From positions 25,167,258-25,231,257 of the forward strand of contig NC_012872.2 of the NCBI RefSeq assembly GCF_000003195.3: a stretch of 64,000 bases of DNA. Reading direction: 5' to 3'. Each line of letters starts with the position of its first letter. Position 1 is the first letter of the stretch. Positions 1 to 11,430 of the stretch are shown in pieces. The DNA comes from Sorghum bicolor. Taxonomy: Eukaryota; Streptophyta; Magnoliopsida; Poales; Poaceae. The notes below the pieces were generated by a model. That model saw nothing but the letters and a program-made list of their open reading frames with translations. It was not told the origin of the DNA and made no database searches. The position numbers were made by a program, and so were the translations under genes.

Positions 1-25
1 GCAAAGAACGCCACCGATGAAGAGT

Positions 26-3000
26 TCACATGTTCAACAGTGCCTGGATCGTCGATATGGCGCGCAGACGGATCTGGTTGGCTTCTTCTATCTCCTTCAT
101 GTCATCATCGGGAGAACCTTCCACTGGCTTCAGTTTCTTCTACATCTACAATGCTTTACGGGCCTGGGTGTTTCGCTCTTGTTCGAGAGTCTGGATTGCT
201 TCAGGCAGTTGGCTTTCTTCCTGCTGAGCTTGGGACAGAGCTTCTTCCACTTGTTTGAGTTCAGCCAATAGAGGTTCCCTTCTCGCCAACAGATCAGAGA
301 TCTTTTGCTTCAGTTCGTCTCCTGAGGATTTCAGAATGCCGATGCTTTTGTGCTTCTCATCGGCAAGGAGCTTCACTGTCATCATTTCCTCGGAGAGCTG
401 AACGTGAGCAGCTCTATCGGCAAGACACTGGGCAGCCTTTTGATACTGCAGCTGACGACTCTCTAAGTGTGCGGCCTGAAAAAGAACTTCCTCAGCATCG
501 GCAGGGATTTGACCTCTGAGAGCCCTGAACAGAACTTTGGTCGGATCAGAGTCATCGAACAATTGTGTTGTGTCTTGATGAAGAAGGGCTGACAGGTCCA
601 CCAGTTTTGCTCTGATCTCTGCCGATGTGATTCCAACTGCTCGAGAGGAACTTGCTTCCTCGCCTTCGTCCTCAGAAATTTCAATGGCGAAGGAGAACAA
701 GCTATCAGGGGAGTCCTGTTCCTGAAAAAAAATAAACTAAGTTATTTTGGAGGTCAAGTACTGATGACAATAAAAATGAAGATCAGGTAACTTACTAGCA
801 TCAAAGCTATCTCTCGCCTCTGACTAGTTGAGGCCGATGGAGCTACAGGCTGATCGAATGGAATTACCGATGAGATTATACCAGGTTGATCGGCTGGAAT
901 TGCCGATGAAGCTATGGCGGCTGAAAGATTAGCAGAGGTGAATATGAAATGAAAAAAGTGAGTTCATTGGCAATAATTGCATAAAAGTATGTTACCTTGA
1001 GGGGATGCAATACTTGTCTGGATTGAGGAAACAACCGATGCTATGATTGAGCCTGTTGGATCGGCAGTTTGCTCATGTACGTCAACTGATGTTTCCTCTA
1101 GCTGGGGTTCTTCTGGCTGAAGTTCTTCTGTTTGGGGTTCTTCCTGTAGTTGAGGAGGAGATGGTGCTTGTTGTATCTGGATTTCTGGAGAAGAGGGAGA
1201 AGATTCCACCGGGATCGGTGACCTCGGAGCAGGGGGAAGTGTTGCTGTTCTCTGGCGCTTCGCTTGGGTTCCGGTACTCTTGGGGCCTTTTCTCTTTGGT
1301 TGGCTGGACTGGGGGGCATCGGCAGTCGTACTTCTAGTCTTTGCCGATGTGCCAGTATGCTGATACAACAATAAGAAGTTTTGTGAATACAAGTACAACG
1401 GCGTATAAGAATGAAATCAGTATAAGTTGAAGAATTAAAACTTTACCTTGAAGGCTTGTGCTGAGGCAGTGGCGGCTACCGATGGAGATGTCTTCGTTCG
1501 CCTGGTGATGACCTTCTTGAGACGCACACCTCAATGCATTATAGCAGCCAAGGTTGGAGCGTTGTTGCCGATCGAGGAGATCGGGCCCTATGGAAGAAGC
1601 TCAATCGGCTTGCCACTCCTGCTGATCGATGGTGGTGTGTTGTCAACCTGTATATGGCAAAGAAAGGGGGTTACCAATTGAAAAAGACAGTGAAGAAATT
1701 GAAACATCGGTATTGAGATACTCCCAGTATTATCCGGGACTTTGTACTGTGGATCGATCATGTCGCGGTACGTGAGAGCCGATTTACAGAATAAGTGCTC
1801 TTACCATTCTTCCCACCATTGTTTGTATGCTTGAGTAATGAAGAGGGTTGGGATCCAATCTGATAGATCGACGTCTGTATCGGCATTCGGTGGCAGTTGA
1901 GCTATTTTGGTCCACTCGAGGAGACTAGTAATGGTTTCCCTAGGTTTTATCACATCGGTATAACAAAGTGCAATCGGCAGCTGACTGAAAGCTAGCTGAC
2001 GAGCTAGTGCCGATGGGTTGTAGAATTCATAGGTCTGGTTGGAGGCTTTCCCACTGCCGAAGAAGTTTACTGGTATAGCTCTTGGAGTGATAATTGCCAA
2101 CATCACATCATGATCTTTATTGAGAGCATCGTCGAATGGGTGAAAGATCAGAGGGAATCTGGTGTCTGGATCCTCATAAGGCATCCATGCTCGCTGTTCT
2201 TTGGTTAGACCCTCATAAAGAGTCTGAAAGAATCGGCTGACTTGATCTCCATTACCTCCAGTACCAGGCAAGACTATGACAGCTTCACCATAGTTTAAGG
2301 GGGATGGGTTGCCGATTCTTCTTCATCTAACTCATGATCCTTTGCTATATCCCTGGGGAAACGCTGCGCAAAGAGGTCGAATTACAGGCGTTTGTGCATA
2401 TGGAGGCTAAGCCACATGTTGATAAACCACCAAGAGCCCCCTAAATTGCCGATGGATTGACCAAGCAGTAGTTTCTGGGCTACCTGATGGAGGAGGTGAT
2501 AAGCAGAGTCGAGCAGGTATCGGCCGAGGGGAAATCAGCCACCATTAGCTAATCTCTCTGCTGCCGATAGGTAGACAGAGGTTGGTCCTGCCGATCGACC
2601 ATAGAATACAAATTTGTCCAGCCACATATTCAGGAAGGTGGTCTGTTCCTTTATGTTGACAGGCCCTGTTCTATGGTACTTCTAAATGTACCAAGACCAA
2701 CTGCCGATAGAGCGAGTTTCCACCTTAGCGCTAGGTTTGGATTCAAATATGTGACTACTATCGGCAGTGGATACATCTAAGCCAGTGAGCATAAGTACAT
2801 CGGCAAGAGTGGGAGAAGCAGGGTCATGGCCGAAAACAAAAGCATTAAGTGTGTCTGACCATAAATATGATGCAGCAATCAACAGTGACTCATTCCTATC
2901 CATATCGGCAAGAGACAGCCTAATGCAGTGGTCCAGATTTTGCTCGCCCCATTGAACTTCATTTGAATGACTGACTCTCAAGAACCAATCCTTCCATCCG

Positions 3001-3329
3001 TTGGTAGGACTGGGCCAGGAATGGAAGGAATCTTTCCACAGATCTAGAGAAAAGTTTTCAGCCCTAAAGGGAATTCTGTTTGTCTCTGCGTTTATCAGAT
3101 CGGTGGGATCTGGGTTCCCTAGTGGGCCGAGACATTGGAGGTGCAGTTGATCGGTAGGTATGACAATCTTATTGGATAAATCCTAGAAGTTTTTAAGGAT
3201 AAAAAGAAGAACAAAAGAAAAAAGGAGAGGAATGTTCAATAAGATGAATTGCAGATGAACAAGGGTATGGTAAAAGTAAAGGAGACGGGATGGTGAACTG
3301 ACCTCAGAAACAGCGAAGTTGATGGCCAT
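26..3329 (-). pseudogene. Antisense plant-mobile-domain-like gene of Tat element T1 (decayed)
   Basis: This gene runs opposite to the element and matches the one at 22776-26018 exon for exon. Exon 1 (3329-3303) encodes MAINFAVSE and ends at a GT donor. Exon 2 starts at 3182 after an AG acceptor and holds the main domain, with the shared stretch SPTLADVLMLTGLDV. Further exons cover roughly 1653-1446, 1357-993 (proline- and glutamate-rich), 922-797 and 722-26 (coiled coil). The domain resembles the plant mobile domain / aminotransferase-like family (PF10536), which is abundant in plant transposons; its molecular role is unknown. Exon 2 has several in-frame stops, and exon 3 has stops where the other copy has Ser and Arg codons. 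The exon-2 donor reads GG instead of GT. The gene is therefore very likely dead. A real host gene is unlikely because it lies between recognisable element parts. Confidence 0.75.
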
Positions 3330-3479
3330 CTCTTCGCAAGGGAGATGATCGAAGACTTTGGGGTCGGTGGAGAAAGGCCTTCGTTGGGGATCTTGGAAAC
3401 CTTGGGTGATGCCGCCGCCGGGAAAGTAAGTTTTGGGCTGTAGAATGACAGGATGAAGAAGGAGTACCCGAGAAGGAAG

Positions 3480-3487
3480 TATTTATA
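3480..3487 (-). promoter_or_regulatory. TATA box of the T1 antisense gene
   Basis: TATAAATA on the minus strand, about 151 bp before the ATG at 3329. The same octamer lies about 150 bp before the ATG in the F copy (22618-22625), within a conserved flank. Conservation in place and orientation suggests an internal promoter that reads against the retrotransposon. Confidence 0.6.
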
Positions 3488-3843
3488 GGACAAAACAGGC
3501 AGGGGCAAATCTGACTTATCTCGTTGCCGCATCCATGAAATCTGAGGGTGCTCAGGTGGATATGGTAACTGTTCGCATGGTAATCAAGGGATTGCGCAGG
3601 TGATTTCACAGCAAGCGGTCGTGATTTTGGAGATATGTCGCTGTGCAAGATCTCCTGGTCGGTCCATCGACGGCTCCTTCTAACGGTCATATTGCCGATG
3701 GACGAATAAAGTGGGGTGTCCGGTTTGGGAGGTTGAGAAATTCTAGGAATCTACAGAAGAATCGGGCCAGCGTTGTTCGGCTTTAATGGTCGGTTGCCAA
3801 ATTAAGAGAGTTAACTGCGGAAAGGCGTCATTAATGCAGAGAA

Positions 3844-3887
3844 TTTCGGAGCATTAAGGATTTCATACTCCGAAACTGGGGGGCATG
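3844..3887 (+). other. Stem-loop and polypurine tract of T1
   Basis: TTTCGGAG (3844-3851) pairs with CTCCGAAA (3868-3875). It is followed at once by the polypurine tract actggggggcatg, which primes plus-strand DNA, and by the LTR start at 3888. The F copy keeps the stem with paired base changes. Confidence 0.7.
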
Positions 3888-4610
3888 TGTTGACACCATT
3901 TTTGTACACGTGCGCGGGGACCAGTAGAGTACAGATTGGCTGGTAGAGCAACGGTAACTAAGCTACAGAAGAGTTGCCGATGAGAAGAGTTGCCGATGAG
4001 GAGACAATTGAGTATGACTAAGTCCAGAGGTGGTGACGTGTTCTTACCGATGATCAATATTGGTGGTTGCTGATGGCTATAATAGGAAGATTGCCGATGA
4101 CTCTGAAAGGGAGCGCGGGATTTGCCGATTGACCCGTGGCGGTGTCCTGGTCGGTTACAAGGGGATAGTTTTATGTTTTTCTTAGTTATTTAAATTTGTT
4201 TTGTATACAAATTCTGTTTAATTTGGAATTCGAGTCCTAATCGTGTCTGATTGTGACTCTTTTGAGCAGGGTATAAATGTAGACCCTAGGGCCTTGTAAT
4301 AAGGGAATCAATCTATCAATCAATCAAACACAAGTTTTTACTCATACTACAGCATCTACTTTTTCGACGACTTCGTCACAATTTTCCTTTTTACTACGAG
4401 TTCTTAGGAATTCGTCGACTTAAGCTCGGCATATTCTCAAGTTCCGCGTGAATACCTCTTGGCCGTGACATCCAGGCGCATCGCTGTTGTCAGAACTAAA
4501 GTATTCGAGTTATCACCTTTGCCGATAGTAAGGTCAAATCGGCTGGCACGCCTTAACGTTTAAATCGGGTATTAGCCCTTTGTGTTTGCAGATCTACTTT
4601 TGCACCAACA
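3888..4610 (+). repeat. 3' LTR of Tat element T1
   Basis: Starts TGTTGACACC and ends gcaccaACA, 723 bp. It is homologous in reverse orientation to the LTRs of element F (21501-22217 and 50149-50863), which fixes both ends. A TATA-like box (tataaat) lies at 4272-4278, as expected for the LTR promoter. GCCGAT/ATCGGC words recur through the LTR. Confidence 0.9.
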
Positions 4611-7600
4611 ACAGTCTCATTTCAGACTTGGATCTCTCTGAAATCCCCTTCAGTGGCAGAAATTTTACATGGAGCAACATGCAAGCCGACCCTCTGCTGG
4701 TCAAACTAGACTGGGTCTTCACCTCCTCTAGCTGGCCACTCTCTTTTCCAGCAACTTTTGTGCAACCCCTGTCAAAACCAATCTCTGATCACATCCCATA
4801 TGTTCTCCACATCGGCACAACCATTCCTAAATCCAATATGTTTAGATTCGAGAATTATTGGGTGGACCATCCTGGTTTTGCAGAAACAGTGACCCTCCAT
4901 GAGAATAACTCCCCTTTCTAAGCCAATGCAGCAAGACACCTGTCCAGCAAATTCAAACTGGTTAGAACTGGCCTAATAGCATGCAGCAAAAGCCTTTCTA
5001 ATCTAAACAAATTGATTGTCATTTGCAACTAGGTTCTAGCACTTTTAGATGGATTAGAGGAACAAAGGATTCTCTCCAGATTAGAATCGGCCTTCAGAAG
5101 ACTGGTCAAAAATCACCTGAATGGTCTCTTGGAATCCAAAAGGAAGTACTGGCAGCAGAGAAATACAGTCAGATGAGTCAAGCTTGGGGATGAAAACACC
5201 CATTTCTTCCACACTATGGCCACCATTGCTCATAAAAAGTATTATATAGTCTCCCTGTCTAACTCTGATCATAATCTTATCTATGATCATGAAAAAAAAG
5301 CAAACCTCCTCTGGAATGCTTTCAAGGAAAGAATGGGAGTCAGCAACTTCCAAGGAATAAGCTATAACTTAGCCGAGTTACTAACAAACCAAGATCTATC
5401 CTCATTGGATGAAAGCTTTAGCATAGATGAAATCGAAATGACCATCAAAGCTCTGCCTAACAGCCATGCTCCAGGCCCTGATGCTTTAATGGGCTCTTCA
5501 TTAAAAAATGCTGGGGTACAATCAAAGAAGACTTCTTTATACTGTTTCATGAGTTCTATAATGATAATACTGATTTATGCAGTATCAATTCCTCAGTCAT
5601 TGCTTTGATCCCAATAAAGGAAAACCCTGAAGGTGTTAATGATTACAGACCCATCTCTCTGCTGAACTACTCACTGAAAACCATTACAAAAATTCTCTCC
5701 ACGAGACTCCAAAATGTCATCCTTCAGCTCGTGCATGCCAATCAATATGGCTTCATAAAAGGTACAACTATCCAAGATTGCCTTGTCTGGTCATTCCAGA
5801 TCTTACACTTGTGTCACCACTCCAAAAAAGAGATCATTATTCTGAAGCTAGACTTTGAGAAGGCTTTCGACAAGATAGAGCACCAGACTATACTAGAAGT
5901 TCTCAAACATTCCCAGAAAAGTGGCTATGCTGGATCAAAAACATCTTGTGCATAGGAACCTCCTCGGTTCTCCTTAATGGCATCCCAGGAAAGACTTTTC
6001 AGTGTAAGAGAGGGGTCAGACAAGGAGACCCACTCTCCCCACTTCTTTTTGTCCTAGCTGCTGACCTATTAGAAAGCATAGCAAACAATGCTTAGCAGAG
6101 AGGCATCCTGAAGCATCCACTATGTGACAACTTTGGGGAAGACTTCCCAATCATCCAATTTGCTGATGACACCCTTCTCATCCTGCCAGGGGATGCCAGA
6201 ACTCTCTTCAACCGAAAAGGGCTACTAAGAACCTTCTCGGACTCGACAGGGCTGCATGTTAACTTTGCAAAGTCATTTCTGGTACCTATCAATATGAGTG
6301 CTGAGAGAGCACTTCATCTAGCCAATACATTTGGATGCCAGGTAGGCAGTATCCCTTTTCACTTATCTAGGGCTACCCTTGGGGACAACCAAGCCCACAT
6401 TTCAAGATTTTAGTCCCCTCATCTGCAGAATAGAAAGAAGAATGGCTGGCATCAGCAAACTCATGTTCTATAATGGGAGACTTATTCTTGTCAATTTAGT
6501 GCTCTTAGCCCTCCCTACTTTCTATATGTGCTATTTAAAAATGCCACCAGATGTGATCAAGCAAATTGATACCTTTAGAAAGCACTGCCTTTGGAGTAAA
6601 GGCGAGGTAGACAGAAAAGGGAAATCTCTTGTGGCCTGGGAAACTACCTGCAAGCCCAAGGATCAAGGTGGACTCGGCATTATTGACCTCAAAACTCAAA
6701 ATGAAGCACTTCCGATGAAGCAACTGGACAAATTCTATAACAACCGTAACATCCCATGGGTCAAGCTAACTTGGAACAAGCTCTATCAGAATGAACAAAC
6801 CCCACCACACAAAAGATCCCCCGTTGGCTCTTTTTGGTGGAAGGAGATCATCAAACTGTTTGAGAAATTCAAGGAGATAAGCACCTGCCAGCCCAACAGA
6901 GGCAATACGGTCTCTCTCTGGTCAGACATATGGATTGATGAACCCTTGAAAGATAAATACCCACAACTCTTCTCCTTCACCAGAAAACCAAATTGCTCCA
7001 TCAGCTATTTTATAAACCAGCCCATAGACAGAGTCATCTACACAATAATCTCACCCATAGCAGAAGCACAGTTAGTGCAAGTAATCAGCATGATGCAAGA
7101 CAGATCCTGGGAGACAGACTCTAATGATACATGGACCTACAGATGGGGTTCAGAAACTTACAGCAGCAAAATAGCATATAAATCCATCAGCGCAGATAGG
7201 CCTACACCGCCAATCTTCAAATGGCTTTGGGCATCAAGCAACCTGGGCACCCATAAATTCTTCTTCTAGCTGTTGGTCAGAGACAGACTTAACACTAGGA
7301 ATATCCTGAGAAGAAAAAATATGCAGCTAGATGACTACAACTGTGTACTATGTAATCTTGGCATTGAAGAGACTTGCTTCCATTTGTTATTTGAGTTCCC
7401 TTTCAATACGGATTGCTGGGCAACCATACCAACCAGTTGGAACTTGAACCTCAACCCATTGGATATGGTCCTCCAAGCTAAAGAGGCCTTCCACAACACC
7501 ATTTTCAGAGAGATCATGATTACAGCTTGCTGGATTATCTGGAAAATCCAGAACAAAATCATCTTTGACAATGGACAGAAATGTATCACCCAGTGGAAGA

Positions 7601-7692
7601 GACAGTTCAAGGATGAACTTGGCTTGGTTTGCACCAGAGCTAGAGAAAGCAAGAGTAGATTAATTAGTCTTTGGGGAGATAGCTATAATTAA
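4611..7692 (+). pseudogene. LINE ORF2 (endonuclease, reverse transcriptase, zf-RVT), broken
   Basis: Encodes the LINE ORF2 polyprotein, which nicks target DNA and copies its RNA there. Visible in order: the end of the APE-type endonuclease with the SDH motif (PISDHIPYVL, near 4780); the RT, with [10 protein letters not shown] near 5640, [10 protein letters not shown] near 5850, [11 protein letters not shown] near 6020 and the catalytic FADDTLLI near 6160; then a zf-RVT-like region with KFFF and RDRLNTRNILRRKNM around 7255-7320 and cysteines near 7345. The frame is broken by stops at 4919, 5034 and 5174, frameshifts near 5490, 5930 and 6070, a stop near 6094, and TAG at 7267 where the family usually has Trp. 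It is clearly inactive. The terminal stop is at 7690-7692. Confidence 0.88.
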
Positions 7693-7812
7693 ACTCCTGT
7701 ACTTTTTTCTTTTTGGGCCTAGGTACCTTGTACTTCCTACCTGTACCCTTTCTTTTATTCAATTATAATGAAAAAAAGGTGAGGGACTCCCTCACCGGTT
7801 CATCAAAAAAAA
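4611..7812 (+). mobile_element. L1-type LINE, 5' part outside the window
   Basis: A non-LTR retrotransposon cut by Tat element T1. The sequence resumes at 4611 in the endonuclease domain, runs through reverse transcriptase and a C-terminal zinc-binding region, and ends with a short 3' UTR. The 3' end has the A-rich tail and the phrase 'ctcaccggttcatcaaaaaaaa' (A-run to 7812) familiar from plant L1 elements. The 5' end and TSD are not visible. The LINE was inserted in the left LTR of the old gypsy element A. Confidence 0.85.
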
Positions 7813-8665
7813 GATTGCGCAAGGGAAACAAACAGAGAGAGAGCCATTGCATGCACTCCTTTTAAAGCTTACAATAAGAGGAGAAATATGTTTACTTGAG
7901 GAAGGGAGGGAAGAGGCGTGAGAGCAAGTCTTTTCCACATGTAGTGAAGATTGATAATGTGGTATTCAAGATGAGGAGAAAGTAGATGATGATGTTTCGG
8001 TATGGTGAAAAGGGATGAGATACTGCACAAGGTGAGGGCAACTATAGAGAGGAGAGTTGTGGCCTTTCCATGTGACAGGGAGGTGGAGGGGCTGGATTGG
8101 GCTTGTCCCATAATGCGGAGAAAATTTCAAAGTGTGGGCCCATCATAGATCCATTAGCGGAAAGAGAGAAGAATTATGGCTTGTCATATTGGGCTAGATA
8201 AAAGTGTGGACTTCAACCCAATTGAGATTCATTCATATGATCAGATAAGAAGAGAAAGGATTGGCATGAAGAATACATGGACGCCAAATTGACAGAGAGC
8301 TTGAGATAGAAAAGAAAAGAGAGAAAGAGAAAATGGGTCATGCTAGATTTTTGTTGGATGTTAGCAAAGACTTGATTGGAATTTTGAATATTGATTTGGT
8401 ATTTGGGGAGAAGAAGTTGAGTCAAACCTTAGGCATATTTTGGAAACAAAAAAAAATCATTTTTCAAGCATAAACATTTTGCAACAGCTTGAGTGCAACA
8501 AACCACTAAGTTAAATTGCAAAAAATTTAGAAACTCACATTTTCCACTATCCAAATTGTTGACAATATAACTAAAGTTGGAATATTTTATAAAATAATAA
8601 AATCTTTTGTTTTGTTTTTAGTGTTTTCTAAGTCACATTCCAAAGTAGGAATTTTGGGGTGTGAC
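7813..8665 (-). repeat. Left LTR of old gypsy element A (partial)
   Basis: The right edge ends in ggggtgtgac, the reverse complement of an LTR start of the type (T)GTCACACCCC. It is followed on the minus-strand upstream side by a polypurine-like tract and a GGAATCTC/GAGATTCC hairpin, the arrangement seen in element H. The left side is cut by the LINE. No coding sequence is visible. It is purine-rich on the plus strand. Confidence 0.6.
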
Positions 8666-9126
8666 TACTCTACCCACCTTAATAGGAATCTCGCCCCGAG
8701 ATTCCCTGAAGCTACAGTCATTACAAAGAACCAAAACATTTAAGCTCATCATGAAAAAACAATCAACTTAGCTAAAGCACACTAATATGATAGGGTCCTT
8801 ATGAAAGCATACTATCACTCACCTTAGCATCCTTACTAACGTAAGAGCGCTTGGGGAATAACAACATCCTAAAGGCATTAGGATAGACAAGCTTGAGCAC
8901 CTGAACTTTGGTGATGATGTTTATTATTGATGTAGAATCTTCAACCTCACCAACATCTTCATGGATTTTGGAGAAAAAAGGGCTTTTGGCAAATAGTTTT
9001 GTTTTTCTTTTAGAAAATATCAAGGATGAGGAAGACAAGATAAGTTTTCATCAAAATAAGTTTGTAAAAGCGACCATTTGTATCTAGGAAGAGCGTCCTA
9101 CAGCCAACATTGCTTTGATACCAATC
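8666..9126 (-). other. Residual internal region of gypsy element A with primer-binding site
   Basis: Only about 460 bp separate the two LTR edges of element A. At 9112-9126 the minus strand reads gattggtatcaaagc, close to the tRNA-iMet primer-binding site used by many gypsy elements. At 8685-8705 a perfect 8-bp hairpin (GGAATCTC, loop, GAGATTCC) lies beside the polypurine-like tract. No gag or pol motif is visible, so A is either a large internal deletion or a non-autonomous derivative. Confidence 0.6.
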
Positions 9127-9925
9127 TGTCACACCCGGTTTACCAAAGAATACCAAGCGCTAACTATATGTGTGCCCAGGATATCCACACGACACATATA
9201 GCGACAAATATGGAGAATATCAAGAACAATGCTTTATTATATATCAAAACATAGTTAGAACTAGGCTTACATTATTACAAAGCATGGTCGAAACTATTCT
9301 ATATCTTCTATTTGGGTCTCCATACTCCACAGGGACGGTTGACTGGCGGTACACTCGCCTAGTTCTCTTAGAACATCTTAGGGAACTCCACCATCTCGTA
9401 CCCATCTGGGATTTTTGATTGTTGAATGTAAAGCAAGTGTGAGCGAAACATACTTAAGGGCTAGATCACACGTGCTGGCTATGCAAGCTTGATGAGAGAA
9501 AGGATATACATGGCAATGGCTACACAATAGTGAGATGATATGGTGAGATACTGTCAAGATTATTTATATGTGGTTATAGAACACAATGAGTCAAGGACAA
9601 CTATGATGGTTGGAGTGGATAGAACTTCGTGAATGCAATGCGACCATAGATTTAAGGCGGAAGCAAGGCTGCACATAAGGTTTGCGCATCCTGATTACTC
9701 CATATATATATGATGGAGTGCTGCTGCATATAGAGGTCATAAGGGATCATATCATGGTCACTAGTGCACCAAAGCAAGTAGCTAAATCCACAGGGGATAT
9801 GATTACAATGAGCTGCAAACCGGCTGAGCATGCATGTGCGTTGGGAAGTAGTGGTTCTTGCCAACAAAATGCAGGCCTATGCTAAGCTTCTAAGATAGAT
9901 ATTTGGTGGATTTGTGTGCAGCAAC
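9127..9925 (-). repeat. Right LTR of gypsy element A, first segment
   Basis: Starts TGTCACACCCGG next to the primer-binding site, which is the 3' edge of the 5' LTR on the minus strand. Element D interrupts it at 9926 and it resumes at 18005 after the GCAAC duplication. I see no coding sequence. Confidence 0.65.
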
Positions 9926-11265
9926 TGTTGACAGTCCTTAAGTATCAAATTTAACTATCAAATAAACAAAGAAAAGGATCCAAATGAAATCAACATCGAG
10001 ACTTAGGGTTTTATCTGACAGAATTCCACGAGTTTTGGTGTTTGTCTATTTCTGCAGGGGGTTATCAGGAAATAAGGAAGAAAGGCCCACACGTCGGGAT
10101 TACATAGAGATATCTACGTGCCGCGCAATTATCTTACATCTAGAAGACTCCAGAAGCCACGGGAAGGAAGCGGAGACCGAACGGAGTCAGGGACAGGGCG
10201 CCCGCCCAAGTCCTTAGGGCGCCCGCCCACCTTTTTCGGCCAATCACGCTCAATCTCGCGGATTATGCTCCACCGACCTAAAGGATCAAGAATAACCGTT
10301 CAATCAATGTCGGTTTGATCCGATGGCCCAGGTTCACTTGAGGGGACTATAAAACCAGACCCCCTGGCCCCTGGAGGAGGCACCCCTTGATCATTATTCA
10401 TTATTCATAGACAGAGCAAAAGCTAGGGTTTAGAGATGAGAGCTCTTCTCTCTTCTCTAAACTAGAGTAGATCTAGATAGTAGCGAGATGGAGAGCGAAG
10501 GAGGATTAGAGGAGAGGCCGGCCTGTCGGTTCTTCCTCCGGTTGTACTTCGCCATGATCAAGCTCTAATCAAGCTTGCTCATGGGATGACTCTGGTAATC
10601 TACTTCTAATTCATTATGCAATTACTAATCATGTATGTTCTGGTTCACAACTCTTTTGAGTACTTCTAATCTATAGGACCCTATAGGTTAGAGTTGTAGT
10701 ATAGGTGTAAGCGTGGTGCTTAGACCTAGATTACTTGTGGATATCCCCTGACTAGCTGGATCGTGTGGTAGGCCGCGTAGGTGACAGTTACGTTGGTCCC
10801 CTGTAGTCCACCTCTCGTAAGCAGGACGGGTAGGGTTTATCGGCCTATGGATAAGCATCCTTTGTGGTGTACTCTTATCACGTGGTTCGTCCCAGACATA
10901 GACATACCCCTTTGAAGTAGAGAAACCATAGTTATCCTCTCTATTCTGCTACCATCGCCCATATACTAGAATTGCTCTATTCTCTATTCCCATACTATCA
11001 CTCACTGTTATCTTACCTTTAATATTGTTCTTACTCAATTCTACTATCTTTCCTATTTACACTTATCTATCTATCTTGGTTAAGGTAGAGCGTAGTTGGT
11101 TCTCCCGTTTCCCTGTGGATACGATAAAACCTTTAACCGGGTAAAAGCTTCAACGGTATCCGTGCGCTTGCGGATTATCTGTGTGCGTATAAATACCATA
11201 GTACACTCTAGTGCCATGCTGGGGATGACAACCTAGTGTTCAAGTGGTGTTAGCAAGTGTCAACA
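9926..11265 (+). repeat. 5' LTR of element D
   Basis: TGTTGACAG...gtgtCAACA, 1340 bp. A TATA box (tataaaa) lies at 10348-10354. It carries two copies of gggcgcccgccc around 10196-10231; the 3' LTR has one. The 21-bp length difference between the LTRs is entirely this duplication. Confidence 0.93.
10348..10354 (+). promoter_or_regulatory. LTR TATA box, element D
   Basis: tataaaa in both LTRs (10348-10354 and 17092-17098), after a GC-rich stretch and about 1.08 kb before the gag ATG. This is the probable element promoter. Confidence 0.55.
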
Positions 11266-11273
11266 AGCATTTT

Positions 11274-11291
11274 TGGCGCCGTTGCCAGGGA
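11274..11291 (+). other. Primer-binding site, tRNA-Asp type, element D
   Basis: tggcgccgttgccaggga starts 9 bp after the LTR. It matches the complement of the tRNA-Asp 3' end with one difference (ccAgg for ccGgg). Athila-lineage elements use this primer. Confidence 0.8.
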
Positions 11292-11430
11292 AACGGTTGC
11301 TGAGTTGACTACGAACTAGTTTAATCATTTTATAAAAAATAAATAAATAAATAAAAAATATTTTCCTTTTATCCTTTGCCTCATCTCTGCTATTCTTTCT
11401 TCTTATCTAATCCTTGATCTCTGGTCTATT

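Larger units (their letters stand above)
1..4610 (+). mobile_element. Tat-lineage Ty3/gypsy element T1, 3' part only
   Basis: This is the 3' end of a Tat-type (Ogre/Retand/Grande-like) LTR retrotransposon, and its gag-pol should lie left of the window. Seen here are an antisense gene (26-3329), a polypurine tract and a 723-bp LTR (3888-4610). Element F (21501-50863) is a second member in the opposite orientation and confirms the order pol, antisense gene, PPT, LTR. The copy is decayed, with many stops in the antisense gene. It is inserted in a LINE whose sequence resumes at 4611. The TSD cannot be checked because the other end is outside the window. Confidence 0.85.

Noticed and set aside
11274..11291. 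tRNA-Asp fragment as a tRNA gene
   Set aside because: Only the 3'-end complement is present, placed after the LTR, so it is a primer-binding site.
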